Positions 14,613 to 23,189 of a stretch of 64,000 bases of DNA are shown here, piece after piece (position 1 is the stretch's first letter; each line of letters begins with the position of its first letter). Position numbers and translations under genes: made by a program. Under the pieces are notes generated by a model that was not told the DNA's origin, made no database searches, and saw only the letters and a list, made by a program, of their open reading frames with translations. Location: NCBI RefSeq assembly GCF_030263895.1, contig NZ_CP127161.1:3782001-3846000 (forward strand), written 5' to 3'. The stretch comes from Proteiniborus sp. MB09-C3 (GTDB taxonomy: Bacteria; Bacillota; Clostridia; Tissierellales; Proteiniboraceae).

Positions 14613-16424
14613 CTAATATATTCTATTTACTTTTTCCTTTACTTCCTTTTCTATGGCTTTAAGCTTATTATATGCAGCATCATAGCTTTTTCCATTAGCT
14701 GACATGTAGACCTTTAGCTTTGGCTCTGTGCCAGAAGGTCTTAAGGCATACCATGAATTGTCTTCAAATATAAACTTGATTACATTTTCTTTAGGAAGAC
14801 CTAATATAGATTCTTCACTGCGTTCAGAATGACAAACATGTGTAGAAGGTGAATTATCACATAGTTTACTGCTTCCAGCCATATAATCATTTACTCTCCA
14901 GATTTTTAAATCTGCTATTTCTTTAGGAAAGTCTTTTCTAAAGCCATCCATTATAGAATCAATTTTTCTTTTTCCTTCTATCCCTTCAAGATTTATTGAG
15001 AACAATTCTTCTATATAGTATCCAAATCTTTCATATAGCTGGAGCAATGCCTGATGTAAATTAAGTTCCTTTGTTTTATAATAGGCAGCCATTTCACATA
15101 TTAGCATCGAAGCAATTACTGCGTCTTTTTCTCTTACAAAAGTGCCTGTCAAATATCCAAAGCTTTCCTCGTATCCAAACTGAAAGCTGTATTCTCCCGA
15201 TTGTTCAAATTTTTTTATCTTTTCTCCTATATACTTAAATCCCGTAAGAGTATCTATGGTTTCCACTCCATAATGATTAGCTATGACTCTTCCCAGTTCA
15301 CTTGTTACTATAGTCTTTATAATAACTGAATTTAAAGGAATGTCTTTTCTGCTAGACAGTATATAGTCTAGAAGCAATGCACCTGTTTGGTTTCCATTTA
15401 AGACAATGTATTCTCCTTTGTCATCCTTTACAACTACTCCTACCCTATCACAGTCAGGGTCTGTCCCTAATATAATGTCACCCTTTACCTTTTCTCCTAG
15501 TTCTATTGCCAGCTTAAATGCCTTAGGATCTTCAGGATTAGGATAGCTTACTGTGGAAAAATTTGAATCTGGCAGCTCCTGCTCCTTTACAACATAGACA
15601 TTTTTATACCCAAGCTCCTCCAATACTCTTCTAACAGGAATGTTTCCCGTTCCATGAAGTGGAGTATATACAATATTTATATTTTTATCAATATCATCTC
15701 TTAGGCTAAGAGTCTTCACATTCTCTATATAAATATCATCTATTTCTTTTCCAATAATAGCTATAAGCTCTTTATTAAAGGCTTCTTGCTCATTCATAGT
15801 CTTTACATCTGAGAAATCCTTTATGTCTTTTACTCTTGCTATGACTTTGTCAGCTACATCAGGTACCATTTGGCCTCCATCAGCACCATATGCCTTGTAT
15901 CCATTGTATTCAGCAGGATTGTGACTAGCTGTGATAACTATCCCAGCATTGGCCTGTAGATGTCTAACTGCAAAGGAAAGCTCAGGAGTTGGTCTTAGGC
16001 TTTCAAAAAGATATGCTTTTATTCCATTTGCAGCTAATACTAATGCAGAGGTCTTAGCAAACTCTCTAGATTTGTGCCTAGAATCATAGGCTATAACACA
16101 GCTTTTGTCATCCTGAGCATCGCGAAGGGTCTTAAAATTTTTCACTTCGTTCAGAATGACATCATCGTTGCCTTTAACTAAATCTCCATTGCCTAGAATA
16201 AACTCAGCTAGTCCTTGTGTAGCCTTAGATACTGTGTATTTGTTCATTCTATTCGTTCCTGCACCTATTTTACCTCTTAAACCGCCTGTTCCAAATTCTA
16301 AATCCTTGTAAAATCTATCTTCAATTTCTGCAATATTATCTTTAATCCCTAGCAACTCTTTTTTAGCTTCACCATCAATATCCGGGCTCTTTAGCCATAA
16401 ATTATATTTATCCATGAAATCCAT
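14613..16424 (-). CDS. Alpha-phosphoglucomutase with two repeat-derived insertions
   Basis: A 603-residue enzyme interconverting glucose-6-P and glucose-1-P, which feeds GalU. Motifs: 'VITASHNPAEYNGYKAYG' (phosphoserine loop), 'GTDPDCDRVG' (Mg site), 'FQFGYEESFGYL' (sugar loop) and 'ALRPSGTEPKLKVYM' (phosphate loop). It is about 25-30 residues longer than usual members of the PgcA family. The extra residues coincide with dispersed-repeat DNA: residues about 87-106 (nt 16106-16161) just before the conserved 'VIAYDSRHKS', and residues about 530-540 (nt 14808-14834, peptide CHSERSEESI). Both keep the frame and fall at surface-loop positions, so activity is probably retained. The start ATG at 16424 follows AAAGGAG. 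Confidence 0.94.
   Translation of the reverse strand: MDFMDKYNLWLKSPDIDGEAKKELLGIKDNIAEIEDRFYKDLEFGTGGLRGKIGAGTNRMNKYTVSKATQGLAEFILGNGDLVKGNDDVILNEVKNFKTLRDAQDDKSCVIAYDSRHKSREFAKTSALVLAANGIKAYLFESLRPTPELSFAVRHLQANAGIVITASHNPAEYNGYKAYGADGGQMVPDVADKVIARVKDIKDFSDVKTMNEQEAFNKELIAIIGKEIDDIYIENVKTLSLRDDIDKNINIVYTPLHGTGNIPVRRVLEELGYKNVYVVKEQELPDSNFSTVSYPNPEDPKAFKLAIELGEKVKGDIILGTDPDCDRVGVVVKDDKGEYIVLNGNQTGALLLDYILSSRKDIPLNSVIIKTIVTSELGRVIANHYGVETIDTLTGFKYIGEKIKKFEQSGEYSFQFGYEESFGYLTGTFVREKDAVIASMLICEMAAYYKTKELNLHQALLQLYERFGYYIEELFSINLEGIEGKRKIDSIMDGFRKDFPKEIADLKIWRVNDYMAGSSKLCDNSPSTHVCHSERSEESILGLPKENVIKFIFEDNSWYALRPSGTEPKLKVYMSANGKSYDAAYNKLKAIEKEVKEKVNRIY
14808..14834. repeat. Dispersed palindromic repeat, half copy inside pgm
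   Basis: 27 bases matching one arm of the element (GCGTTCAGAATGACA at its right end), read in frame in pgm as HSERSEES. The other arm is missing or too diverged to see. Confidence 0.85.
16106..16161. repeat. Dispersed palindromic repeat, complete copy inside pgm
   Basis: A 56-base palindrome from TGTCATCCTGAGCATCGCGA to CGTTCAGAATGACA, lying wholly within the pgm reading frame without a stop codon. It adds about 19 residues. Confidence 0.9.
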
Positions 16425-16602
16425 AGTAGCTTCTCCTTTTTCTCATGTTATCTGTAGTATATTATACTATATTAAGAAAAAAAAGGCTACCAAGTATGAC
16501 AGGCAAGCCCTATTGTATTACATATTTCTGTATAATTGCAGCTTAAGCGTTTTGGGTTTTATGTATTTTTTCATTTATACTCTCATAGCCAGGGCTCCCC
16601 CT

Positions 16603-17604
16603 CTAAAAATGTTCATTTATAATGCTTTCCATGTGTGCCCTATCAATGTCTAAATAATATATTCCATTTATTTTTATTCCTTTTCCCTTCAATGTAAAAG
16701 TCTCAATGGTATCTGAATCTAAGGCTTTGAGCAATAAAGCAAGGGCTCCTATTTGATCAAGCTTAAGGTCAGTAAATATTTTGTCCTTCATTTTCAAATA
16801 TAGAGGAATCACATCAGACAGCTTACCATTTTCTTTAATCTGATTAAACAGTGCCATCATAAACTTATGCTGCTGACTTATTCTAGCAAAATCTCCTGCA
16901 GGCACATCTCTATTTCTTATATAGATGAGAGCCTGATCCCCATTTAGCTTCTGCTCTCCCTTCTTTAAGACCTCTTCTCCAAGGTCCATGTCTCTTTCTA
17001 CATCTATAGTTACTCCTCCTATTGTGTCTACAATGCTTTTCACAGAATCCATATCAACAGTAATATAATAATGAACATCGATCCCTAGTAAGCCCTCTAC
17101 TGCTTCTACTGCATACTGATTCCCTTTTTTCTTAGGACCTCCGCCAAAGGCCATAGCATGATTTATTTTGTCCTTGTTTTTATTACCTGGAATGTCTGTA
17201 TAGCTATCTCTCGGAATAGATAACATCTTTACTTTTGTTGTATCAATGTTTACCGAGACTACAATAATTGAATCGCTGCGATATCCTTTTTTTCTTGATT
17301 CACGTTCTTCACTGCTATCTACTCCTAGGAGAAGTAGATTGATTACATTTTTGTTAAAGGAAAGTTCCTCTAGCTTTTCCTTCTGTTGTTCTTCTCCTTG
17401 TTCTTTTTGTTCTTCCAGCTCAATTTGCCTTTGAGCATATTTTCGCTCATGATTATACAGGTCTTCCGGCTTCTTCAAATCCTTCTCAAAGGCTTTATGA
17501 GGATTGGTCAAATTACTAATTTTTTGGAATCCTATAATACCTGCTATTAATAAGATACTAGCTGTACAAATCATAATTATGCATAGTGTTTTTTTCTTAT
17601 TCAT
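16603..17604 (-). CDS. LytR-CpsA-Psr (LCP) family wall polymer ligase
   Basis: A 333-residue membrane-anchored protein: an N-terminal membrane segment (about 7-25), a Glu/Lys-rich coiled stretch (about 50-80), then an LCP domain with 'INLLLLGVDSSEE', 'YRSDSIIVVSVNIDTTKV', 'LSIPRDSYTDIPG', 'KINHAMAFGG' and 'LNGDQALIYIRNRDVPAGDF'. The conserved Asp and Arg residues of LCP phosphotransferases are present. These enzymes move an undecaprenyl-linked glycopolymer onto peptidoglycan. It lies at the end of the polysaccharide locus after the MurJ-type flippase, which fits a role in attaching that polymer to the wall. Confidence 0.94.
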   Translation of the reverse strand: MNKKKTLCIIMICTASILLIAGIIGFQKISNLTNPHKAFEKDLKKPEDLYNHERKYAQRQIELEEQKEQGEEQQKEKLEELSFNKNVINLLLLGVDSSEERESRKKGYRSDSIIVVSVNIDTTKVKMLSIPRDSYTDIPGNKNKDKINHAMAFGGGPKKKGNQYAVEAVEGLLGIDVHYYITVDMDSVKSIVDTIGGVTIDVERDMDLGEEVLKKGEQKLNGDQALIYIRNRDVPAGDFARISQQHKFMMALFNQIKENGKLSDVIPLYLKMKDKIFTDLKLDQIGALALLLKALDSDTIETFTLKGKGIKINGIYYLDIDRAHMESIINEHF

Positions 17605-17686
17605 TGCTTAACACCCTCAGAATGTATACATTTTAAATATTCTTATTCTATACTTTGACCAGCTTAATTTTTTTCTGAATCTAATC

Positions 17687-19222
17687 TTAAAAGTTTGCCT
17701 TTTTATTTTCTATTTTAAGCTTTTCCTTAAAACGGTTTACTATAATATTCATTTCTTCAATCCTCATAAAGCAAATAATAGTAAAGTATAGGACAGCCCC
17801 TATGCCAACGGAGCTTATTAGTGCCAAATTAGCACTAAGAGATTTAAGTAGAACAATATAGATTACTTTAGCTATAGCCCCCATAATCAAGGAAGCTAAT
17901 ATGGTTTTTAAAAAAGAAGCAGCAATACTTTTCAAGCCAAATGCTCCTAGCTTCTTTCTAAAGCTTATAAACAATAACACTGTACAGAATATAGCTGATA
18001 TACTAGTAGCCAATGCAAGCCCAGCTATTCCCATAAACCTCGAAAGAATAATATTTAGAAATATGTTCATAGTCATGGCAACTGTAGCATTGATCATAGG
18101 TGTTTTGGTATCCTGCATAGAATAAAATGCTCTTGAAAGAATATCTCTAAAACCAATGCCTATAATACCAATTGAGTAAAAAAATAAGGCGCTTGATGTC
18201 ATGTGTATGGCCTTTAAATCAAAAGCTCCTCTGCCAAATAGAAGTCCAACCACTGGCTCTGCAAATATCATAGAGCCAACTGTAGCAGGTATTACTAATA
18301 ATCCTATTATATTTATGGCTTCAGATATTGTTCTTTTTAGTTCCTTAGTATTATTTTCAACAGCCATTTTTGATATCATAGGATACATAGCAATAGATAT
18401 TGAGGTTACAAATATACCCTGAATAAACTCAACAAGCCTATTGGAATAATTTAAGGCTGAAATTCCCCCTACTGCTATACTTGATGCAATAGTTCTGTCT
18501 ACCAGCACATTGATTTGATCTACAGAACCCCCTATTATGACAGGAAATATTAAATATATCATTTGAATAACATGTTTATCTTTCATATTTGTTATCAGCT
18601 TATATCTATAACCTTTCTTATAGACAAAGGGAAGTAAAAATAATAATTGAGAAGCATTCGCTACTACTACACCTATGGGCAATACCATAATACTTATATT
18701 GAAGCTTAAAAAAATTGATATGATAATAGCTAAGTTCAGTGGAAACCCAACCAATGCTGGTATTATGTAATTTCCCTTTAGCTGAAGAAATCCATTGAAA
18801 ATATATATAAGGCTGGTAAAATATATGCCAAATAAACTTATTCTTGTAAACCGCACTGCCAAGGCTAAAGTTTCCCCCTTAAATCCCGAGGCAAATAAAC
18901 GGACTATTTCCTTTGTAAATAATAACCCAAAGACAACTATTACTGTACATATAATAATTAGAATATTGACAATATTATTTGTATACCTATTTCCTTCCTC
19001 TTCTCCGTACTCCTGTTCTATTCTACAATACATGGGTATATATCCTGTAGATACGGCTATACCAATAAATGCAAATATGACCATAGGTATGGATAGTGAT
19101 ATTAAGTAGGCATCGCTAATATTTGAAGCGCCATAAATATAAGACAAAATAATATCTCTAGTAAAACCAAATATTTTTGATAATATTGTAATTAACATTA
19201 AAAGAATGGCTGTTTTTTTCAT
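17687..19222 (-). CDS. murJ: MurJ/MviN-type lipid-linked oligosaccharide flippase
   Basis: A 511-residue integral membrane protein with about 14 hydrophobic segments and the MurJ start 'LSKIFGFTRDIILSYIYGAS'. Other family marks are 'ISDAYLISLSIPM', 'ALNYSNRLVEFIQGIFVTSI' and 'RAFYSMQDTKTPMINATVAM'. MurJ flips lipid II across the membrane. A MurJ-type protein inside a glycan locus with a Wzy-like polymerase and no separate Wzx may instead, or as well, export the polysaccharide repeat unit. It begins 9 bases after ydjC, so it is part of the same operon. Confidence 0.92.
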   Translation of the reverse strand: MKKTAILLMLITILSKIFGFTRDIILSYIYGASNISDAYLISLSIPMVIFAFIGIAVSTGYIPMYCRIEQEYGEEEGNRYTNNIVNILIIICTVIVVFGLLFTKEIVRLFASGFKGETLALAVRFTRISLFGIYFTSLIYIFNGFLQLKGNYIIPALVGFPLNLAIIISIFLSFNISIMVLPIGVVVANASQLLFLLPFVYKKGYRYKLITNMKDKHVIQMIYLIFPVIIGGSVDQINVLVDRTIASSIAVGGISALNYSNRLVEFIQGIFVTSISIAMYPMISKMAVENNTKELKRTISEAINIIGLLVIPATVGSMIFAEPVVGLLFGRGAFDLKAIHMTSSALFFYSIGIIGIGFRDILSRAFYSMQDTKTPMINATVAMTMNIFLNIILSRFMGIAGLALATSISAIFCTVLLFISFRKKLGAFGLKSIAASFLKTILASLIMGAIAKVIYIVLLKSLSANLALISSVGIGAVLYFTIICFMRIEEMNIIVNRFKEKLKIENKKANF

Positions 19223-19231
19223 TTTATTTTC

Positions 19232-19981
19232 CTATAAATAACTAACAATATTTATTTTTGATGTAAAGGCTTTAATATCCTCTATTAAAGACTGGAGCTT
19301 TTCTCCAGTACTCAAGTCAAGTAAATTACCATCTTTATCAAATGCAGGATGCACCATTATCTCTATGCTATATAATTCTGGTTTGCTAATTGTCATCACA
19401 TCCTCTGCCGAACCAAAATACCTTATATCTGAAAGTCTATTTGCACGTAAAACTGAATTGTAAATAATCTTATAAAGCTTTTTTAGCCCTTTAATCCCAT
19501 TGCCACAATTTCTAGTCAATCGAACTGAGCTAATTTCATTTTTATGAGCAATTCTTATGGTTTCCCTAAAGATAGCCCATTCTGTATGGTAATGATGATG
19601 TGAATCAATATGGGTAGGAATAACTCCTCTAGACATTAGCTTGTCAATTTGTGCTTGAAATTCTTCATAAACTGCGCCTCGTTCTTCTCTATTCAAGTAA
19701 AAAATAGTCTTTCTTTCTCCATTGAACATCCCATTATCATCACAAAATTTGTGGCATTGTGTCATTCTTTCTGTAAGAGGATAGCCATCAACTAGATTTA
19801 GATGAATTCCTATTTTTCCATTAAGATTATATTCATTTATCAATTCACAGGCATTTTCAAATCCAGGCATATTTGTCATTATTGTAGCACTTGATGCCAA
19901 GTTTTCTTCAAAGGCTTGCGCTATGGCCTTGTTAATGATTTCTGAAATTCCAAAATCATCAGCATTGACTATTAATTTCAT
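19232..19981 (-). CDS. YdjC/ChbG-family carbohydrate deacetylase
   Basis: A 249-residue cytosolic metalloenzyme. 'LIVNADDFGIS' (residues 3-13) supplies the catalytic Asp and metal Asp, 'IGIHLNLVDG' and 'HIDSHHHYH' supply metal His residues, and 'EIMVHPAF' is the C-terminal family motif. YdjC proteins remove acetyl groups from N-acetylated mono- or disaccharides. Next to a flippase and a polymerase it may tailor a surface sugar. The start is the ATG at 19981 with GGGGGAAG upstream; the longer frame to 20038 reads into a repeat element. Confidence 0.9.
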   Translation of the reverse strand: MKLIVNADDFGISEIINKAIAQAFEENLASSATIMTNMPGFENACELINEYNLNGKIGIHLNLVDGYPLTERMTQCHKFCDDNGMFNGERKTIFYLNREERGAVYEEFQAQIDKLMSRGVIPTHIDSHHHYHTEWAIFRETIRIAHKNEISSVRLTRNCGNGIKGLKKLYKIIYNSVLRANRLSDIRYFGSAEDVMTISKPELYSIEIMVHPAFDKDGNLLDLSTGEKLQSLIEDIKAFTSKINIVSYL

Positions 19982-20040
19982 ATTCTTCCCCCAACTTATA
20001 TTTATATGGCATCTGATTACAATTTTAGCCACAGTCACGT

Positions 20041-20160
20041 CAGACTGTGTGAAAATTCACATTCTATACGTTTTTGTCATTCTGAACGCAGTGAAGAATC
20101 TGTATTTGAAGCTATTAAAGACCCATTCGCTCTACTCAGGGTAACAGTTTACACAGTCTG
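20041..20160. repeat. Dispersed palindromic repeat nested in a longer inverted repeat
   Basis: The repeat (20075-20146, TGTCATTCTGAACGCAGTGA to CTCAGGGTAACA) is enclosed by perfect 10-base arms CAGACTGTGT (20041-20050) and ACACAGTCTG (20151-20160). The structure overlaps the last eight codons and stop of the upstream Wzy-like gene and lies 60 bases before the ydjC start. Confidence 0.85.
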
Positions 20161-21316
20161 GCGTCTCCATATTAGATTCTACTTCTTTTAAATATAAGAA
20201 TAGGATTAAAAGCAAAATCCAATATCCAGAAGCTAAATATCCGCCTTTTTGAAAATTCAATATAATGAATAACATGCCTATTTTAAAATTCTCAAACAAT
20301 ATTAAAAGGCTCATTAAACAAAATATTGTAAAGCTCACCAGCCCTAGATCAGATAGTATGTATGCATAAACATTATAGATTTCTGGAGTATTCCCTATTC
20401 CATTACCCATAAGAATATTGCCCTTGTTTATATAATCCCAGCTTCCAAAAACTCGTGCTTTAGCCGACCCATCTCCTCCGCTTAAAGCCTCTGTGGTTCT
20501 TTCAATTAAGGTTTTTTCAATAGTTCCCCAAAAGGCAAATATCAATATTGCTAGAATTAAGATTCCCACTATATATTTCTGGCCTACTATTAGCTTACTT
20601 ACTCTCTCAATATTCCAGTAGTACATGATTTTCATTAAAAGCAATACTAATACTGAGCTATATGAAAATGTCAGTAGCACAGTGACAGTAATTAAAATAT
20701 TTGATATTTTATTTATTTCATGCTTAGATTTGTTAAAATAATTTATTCCCAAAATAAAGTTCAGATAGAATCCTAGATGAGCCGGCTCAGAAAAAATACT
20801 TCTGGCTCTGACTGAGCTCATTTCATATCCTTTATAAATATAACTAGAAACATCCATTCTTGTGAACTTCCAAAAAAATTCATAAGGCAGAATCCCAGAT
20901 GAATAAATAGCTAGTGATATATATATTCCAATAATGCACATTAGAGCAGCAGTGATATTTAATACCTTAATAAACTCTAGCTCTAATTTTTTGCTTCTTA
21001 TGTAATTGTATAAACTAATAATGATTATTAAATAATATGAAACTTTTAGTATACTTATTAACCCTTCATCTATTAAAAATACAGGATTAAAAAACAAATT
21101 AGCAATTACATTTATAAAGACTATGGATAATGTACAAAAAAAGATGAGAGCTTGTTTTGTTTTTATAGAAAGCTGTCCCCTTATAAGTATTATCATAAAA
21201 CCTAAAAACAACAGTATGTCTCCAAATGTAAAGGGGCTTATTGTCCAATCAGTTACTGTAAAGGCAAGGCTTACAATAATTAGAGTTAATTTATCAATCA
21301 ATGGACATTTATTCAT
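20132..21316 (-). CDS. Wzy-like O-antigen/EPS polymerase
   Basis: A 394-residue membrane protein with about 11-12 hydrophobic segments and one large external loop containing 'ARSIFSEPAHLGFYLNFILG' and 'GDGSAKARVFGSWDYINKGN', then 'MGNGIGNTPEIYNVYAYILS'. The layout and the RxxxW and GxGxG-type loop residues are those of Wzy/WaaL (PF04932-like) enzymes, which join lipid-linked repeat units outside the membrane. The last eight residues (METPDCVNCYPE region) are encoded by the repeat element downstream, so the natural C-terminus has been replaced. The start at 21316 follows GAGGATTG. Confidence 0.8.
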   Translation of the reverse strand: MNKCPLIDKLTLIIVSLAFTVTDWTISPFTFGDILLFLGFMIILIRGQLSIKTKQALIFFCTLSIVFINVIANLFFNPVFLIDEGLISILKVSYYLIIIISLYNYIRSKKLELEFIKVLNITAALMCIIGIYISLAIYSSGILPYEFFWKFTRMDVSSYIYKGYEMSSVRARSIFSEPAHLGFYLNFILGINYFNKSKHEINKISNILITVTVLLTFSYSSVLVLLLMKIMYYWNIERVSKLIVGQKYIVGILILAILIFAFWGTIEKTLIERTTEALSGGDGSAKARVFGSWDYINKGNILMGNGIGNTPEIYNVYAYILSDLGLVSFTIFCLMSLLILFENFKIGMLFIILNFQKGGYLASGYWILLLILFLYLKEVESNMETPDCVNCYPE

Positions 21317-21348
21317 GCTTCAATCCTCATTTCTAATAAAAAGCATTG

Positions 21349-22137
21349 TTATTGAGTTCTATAATGCTTTAATCCTCTCCACATGTATTTCAAAGCCTCT
21401 CTAAAAGATAATTCATTTTTATACATAGAGTGCTTCCTTACTGCAAATTGAAGAATTAAAACCCAGGATAATTTTCTAGAAAGAGCTCCAAAGAGAGCAC
21501 CTCTATCAAAGAAATATTTTTCATTGAAGCCTGTAAACCATGTTGAATCCCTGTTTTGATGTATTTCTGCAATTTTAGATGTATCACCATATATTTTGAC
21601 CCCATTTTTTAGACAATCAGCAATAAACAAGCTATCCTCTCCACTGCTATATCTTGCTCCTCCTCCAAATAAGAGAGAAAAAAAGATATTTGATTTCAAT
21701 ATCTTTTCTCTTTTGAAAGCAATGTTAATTGTTCCGAATTTAAAATAATTATAAAATCTTATGCGACCTGACTTTTTTACCTTTAATCTATATTTGCTTT
21801 TATCAGTGTTTGGAGCATTAAACATTATCATATCTGCTTTTGGATTTTTCTCAAATCCTTTAATAATAAGCTCTTCATAATTACCTACGTAAACAATATC
21901 ATCATCTGCCATTACACATACATCAGCATCTGACCTCATTAAAGCATTATTTCTGCTTTTTCCTACTCCACGTTCATCAAATGAATACATTCTAATATAT
22001 CTGTTGTCCTCTTTCCTTTCAATATAGCTGTTAGTATCACACTGATTTATAATAATGGCATTTCCCTTGATGTTCATTTTATCAGCTATTGAGAGATCCC
22101 CCTGATGCATAGTGGAAACTAATACTTCAATCTTCAT
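21349..22137 (-). CDS. Family 2-like glycosyltransferase
   Basis: A 262-residue cytosolic protein with 'MKIEVLVSTMHQGDLSIADK', 'RGVGKSRNNALMRSDADVC' and the nucleotide-sugar metal motif 'ADDDIVYV'. Later 'GGGARYSSGEDSLFIADCLK' holds the acidic ED pair typical of GT-A enzymes. It probably adds one sugar to the repeat unit. The start at 22137 follows GGAGAG and overlaps the preceding gene by 11 bases, so the two are translated together. Confidence 0.88.
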   Translation of the reverse strand: MKIEVLVSTMHQGDLSIADKMNIKGNAIIINQCDTNSYIERKEDNRYIRMYSFDERGVGKSRNNALMRSDADVCVMADDDIVYVGNYEELIIKGFEKNPKADMIMFNAPNTDKSKYRLKVKKSGRIRFYNYFKFGTINIAFKREKILKSNIFFSLLFGGGARYSSGEDSLFIADCLKNGVKIYGDTSKIAEIHQNRDSTWFTGFNEKYFFDRGALFGALSRKLSWVLILQFAVRKHSMYKNELSFREALKYMWRGLKHYRTQ

Positions 22138-23188
22138 ATTGAATCTCTCCTTCACCAAATATTGAGCTAATAATCTTCCAATAATCTAAAGCACTCTGAG
22201 CATAAATCCTATATACATCAGAATTATTTATCATTTTATTTATAATACTCTTCTCTATATCAAACATTCTATCTATTGATAAATCAGGATTAAAATAATT
22301 TAGCACTAACATGGCAGGAGATCTGTGATAATTAAATTCATATTTACTTAAGTTAATAATGTTATTTAATACTCCTTCCTTACTCACTAAGACTTCATTA
22401 TCTCCTTTGCCTAAAACTACTATATTAGAGATTGCTGCCTTAGCTAAAACACGCTCTGCACTAAAATACTCCATTATTGATTTAGATTCTGACGAAAAAA
22501 GCTGTAGTGCTGGTATTTTATTACTCAGTGCATAAGTCAGTCTATCAAGCTTTGATTCCTTATTATGATTATAATATCTAAATGTACTGGTCCAAGGGGC
22601 TCCATAGATATTCTCTCCATCTGTTAATCCAATGTCCTCTGCTATAAATTGTATTCCTTCCATTTCACATAGCTTAATAGCAGTTAAGGTTTTTCCAGCA
22701 TTGGGAGGAGCAAAGATTACTACGGTTTTACCTTTAATGTTTACAGCTGAACAATGCACCGTACTGTATCCATTTACCAGCAAAAGCCCTGATACTAAAT
22801 CTGTTAATATGTATCCTAGTGAATGTAAATTCATAAATCTATACTTTATGTACTTAAAATAATTTTTGCTGACTATTACATTCAGTTGATTATTATTTTC
22901 TACTTCAATTGAATATCTTAGCTTAGAGCTTAAGAGAAAGCTTCTATCATAATAAATCTTGTTTTCATTTTTCCTAGCAAAGAAATGACTATATTTATCA
23001 TAATCACTTATATCCATTGCTTTATCAAAAACGTCCTTAGTCTTCCTTATATCTAAAGTCACCTTTATTCTACATCTGTTAAATTCAGCCTCAGTTGACT
23101 CAGGAGCTACTTTACCATAAACCCATTTGAATTTGTTTGCATTAGTTTTAACTCCAAGAAGTCCATCTACATACACATAGTAATTCAT
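22127..23188 (-). CDS. HPr kinase-like P-loop protein of the polysaccharide locus
   Basis: A 353-residue protein. The C-terminal half resembles the HPr kinase/phosphorylase fold: 'STVHCSAVNIKGKTVVIFAP' leads into the Walker A loop 'APPNAGKTLTAIKL', followed by 'FIAEDIGLTDGENIYGAPWT', which resembles the HprK 'L.aDD.....g' segment. The N-terminal half (about 1-130) has no known family. It is not true HprK, since the HPr-specific loop is not visible. Similar HprK-related proteins occur in natural-product and EPS loci with unknown substrates. The start at 23188 follows GAGGTG; it is one base after the GT4 gene. Confidence 0.7.
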   Translation of the reverse strand: MNYYVYVDGLLGVKTNANKFKWVYGKVAPESTEAEFNRCRIKVTLDIRKTKDVFDKAMDISDYDKYSHFFARKNENKIYYDRSFLLSSKLRYSIEVENNNQLNVIVSKNYFKYIKYRFMNLHSLGYILTDLVSGLLLVNGYSTVHCSAVNIKGKTVVIFAPPNAGKTLTAIKLCEMEGIQFIAEDIGLTDGENIYGAPWTSTFRYYNHNKESKLDRLTYALSNKIPALQLFSSESKSIMEYFSAERVLAKAAISNIVVLGKGDNEVLVSKEGVLNNIINLSKYEFNYHRSPAMLVLNYFNPDLSIDRMFDIEKSIINKMINNSDVYRIYAQSALDYWKIISSIFGEGEIQYED

Positions 23189-23189
23189 A

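Noticed and set aside
17687-19222. Calling the flippase a Wzx
   Set aside because: The N-terminal 'LSKIFGFTRD' and overall pattern are MurJ-type; its transport of EPS units is only an inference from position.
20006-20191. Plus-strand frame containing HSERSEES
   Set aside because: It is a translation of the palindromic repeat, has no ribosome-binding site and overlaps the ends of two real minus-strand genes.
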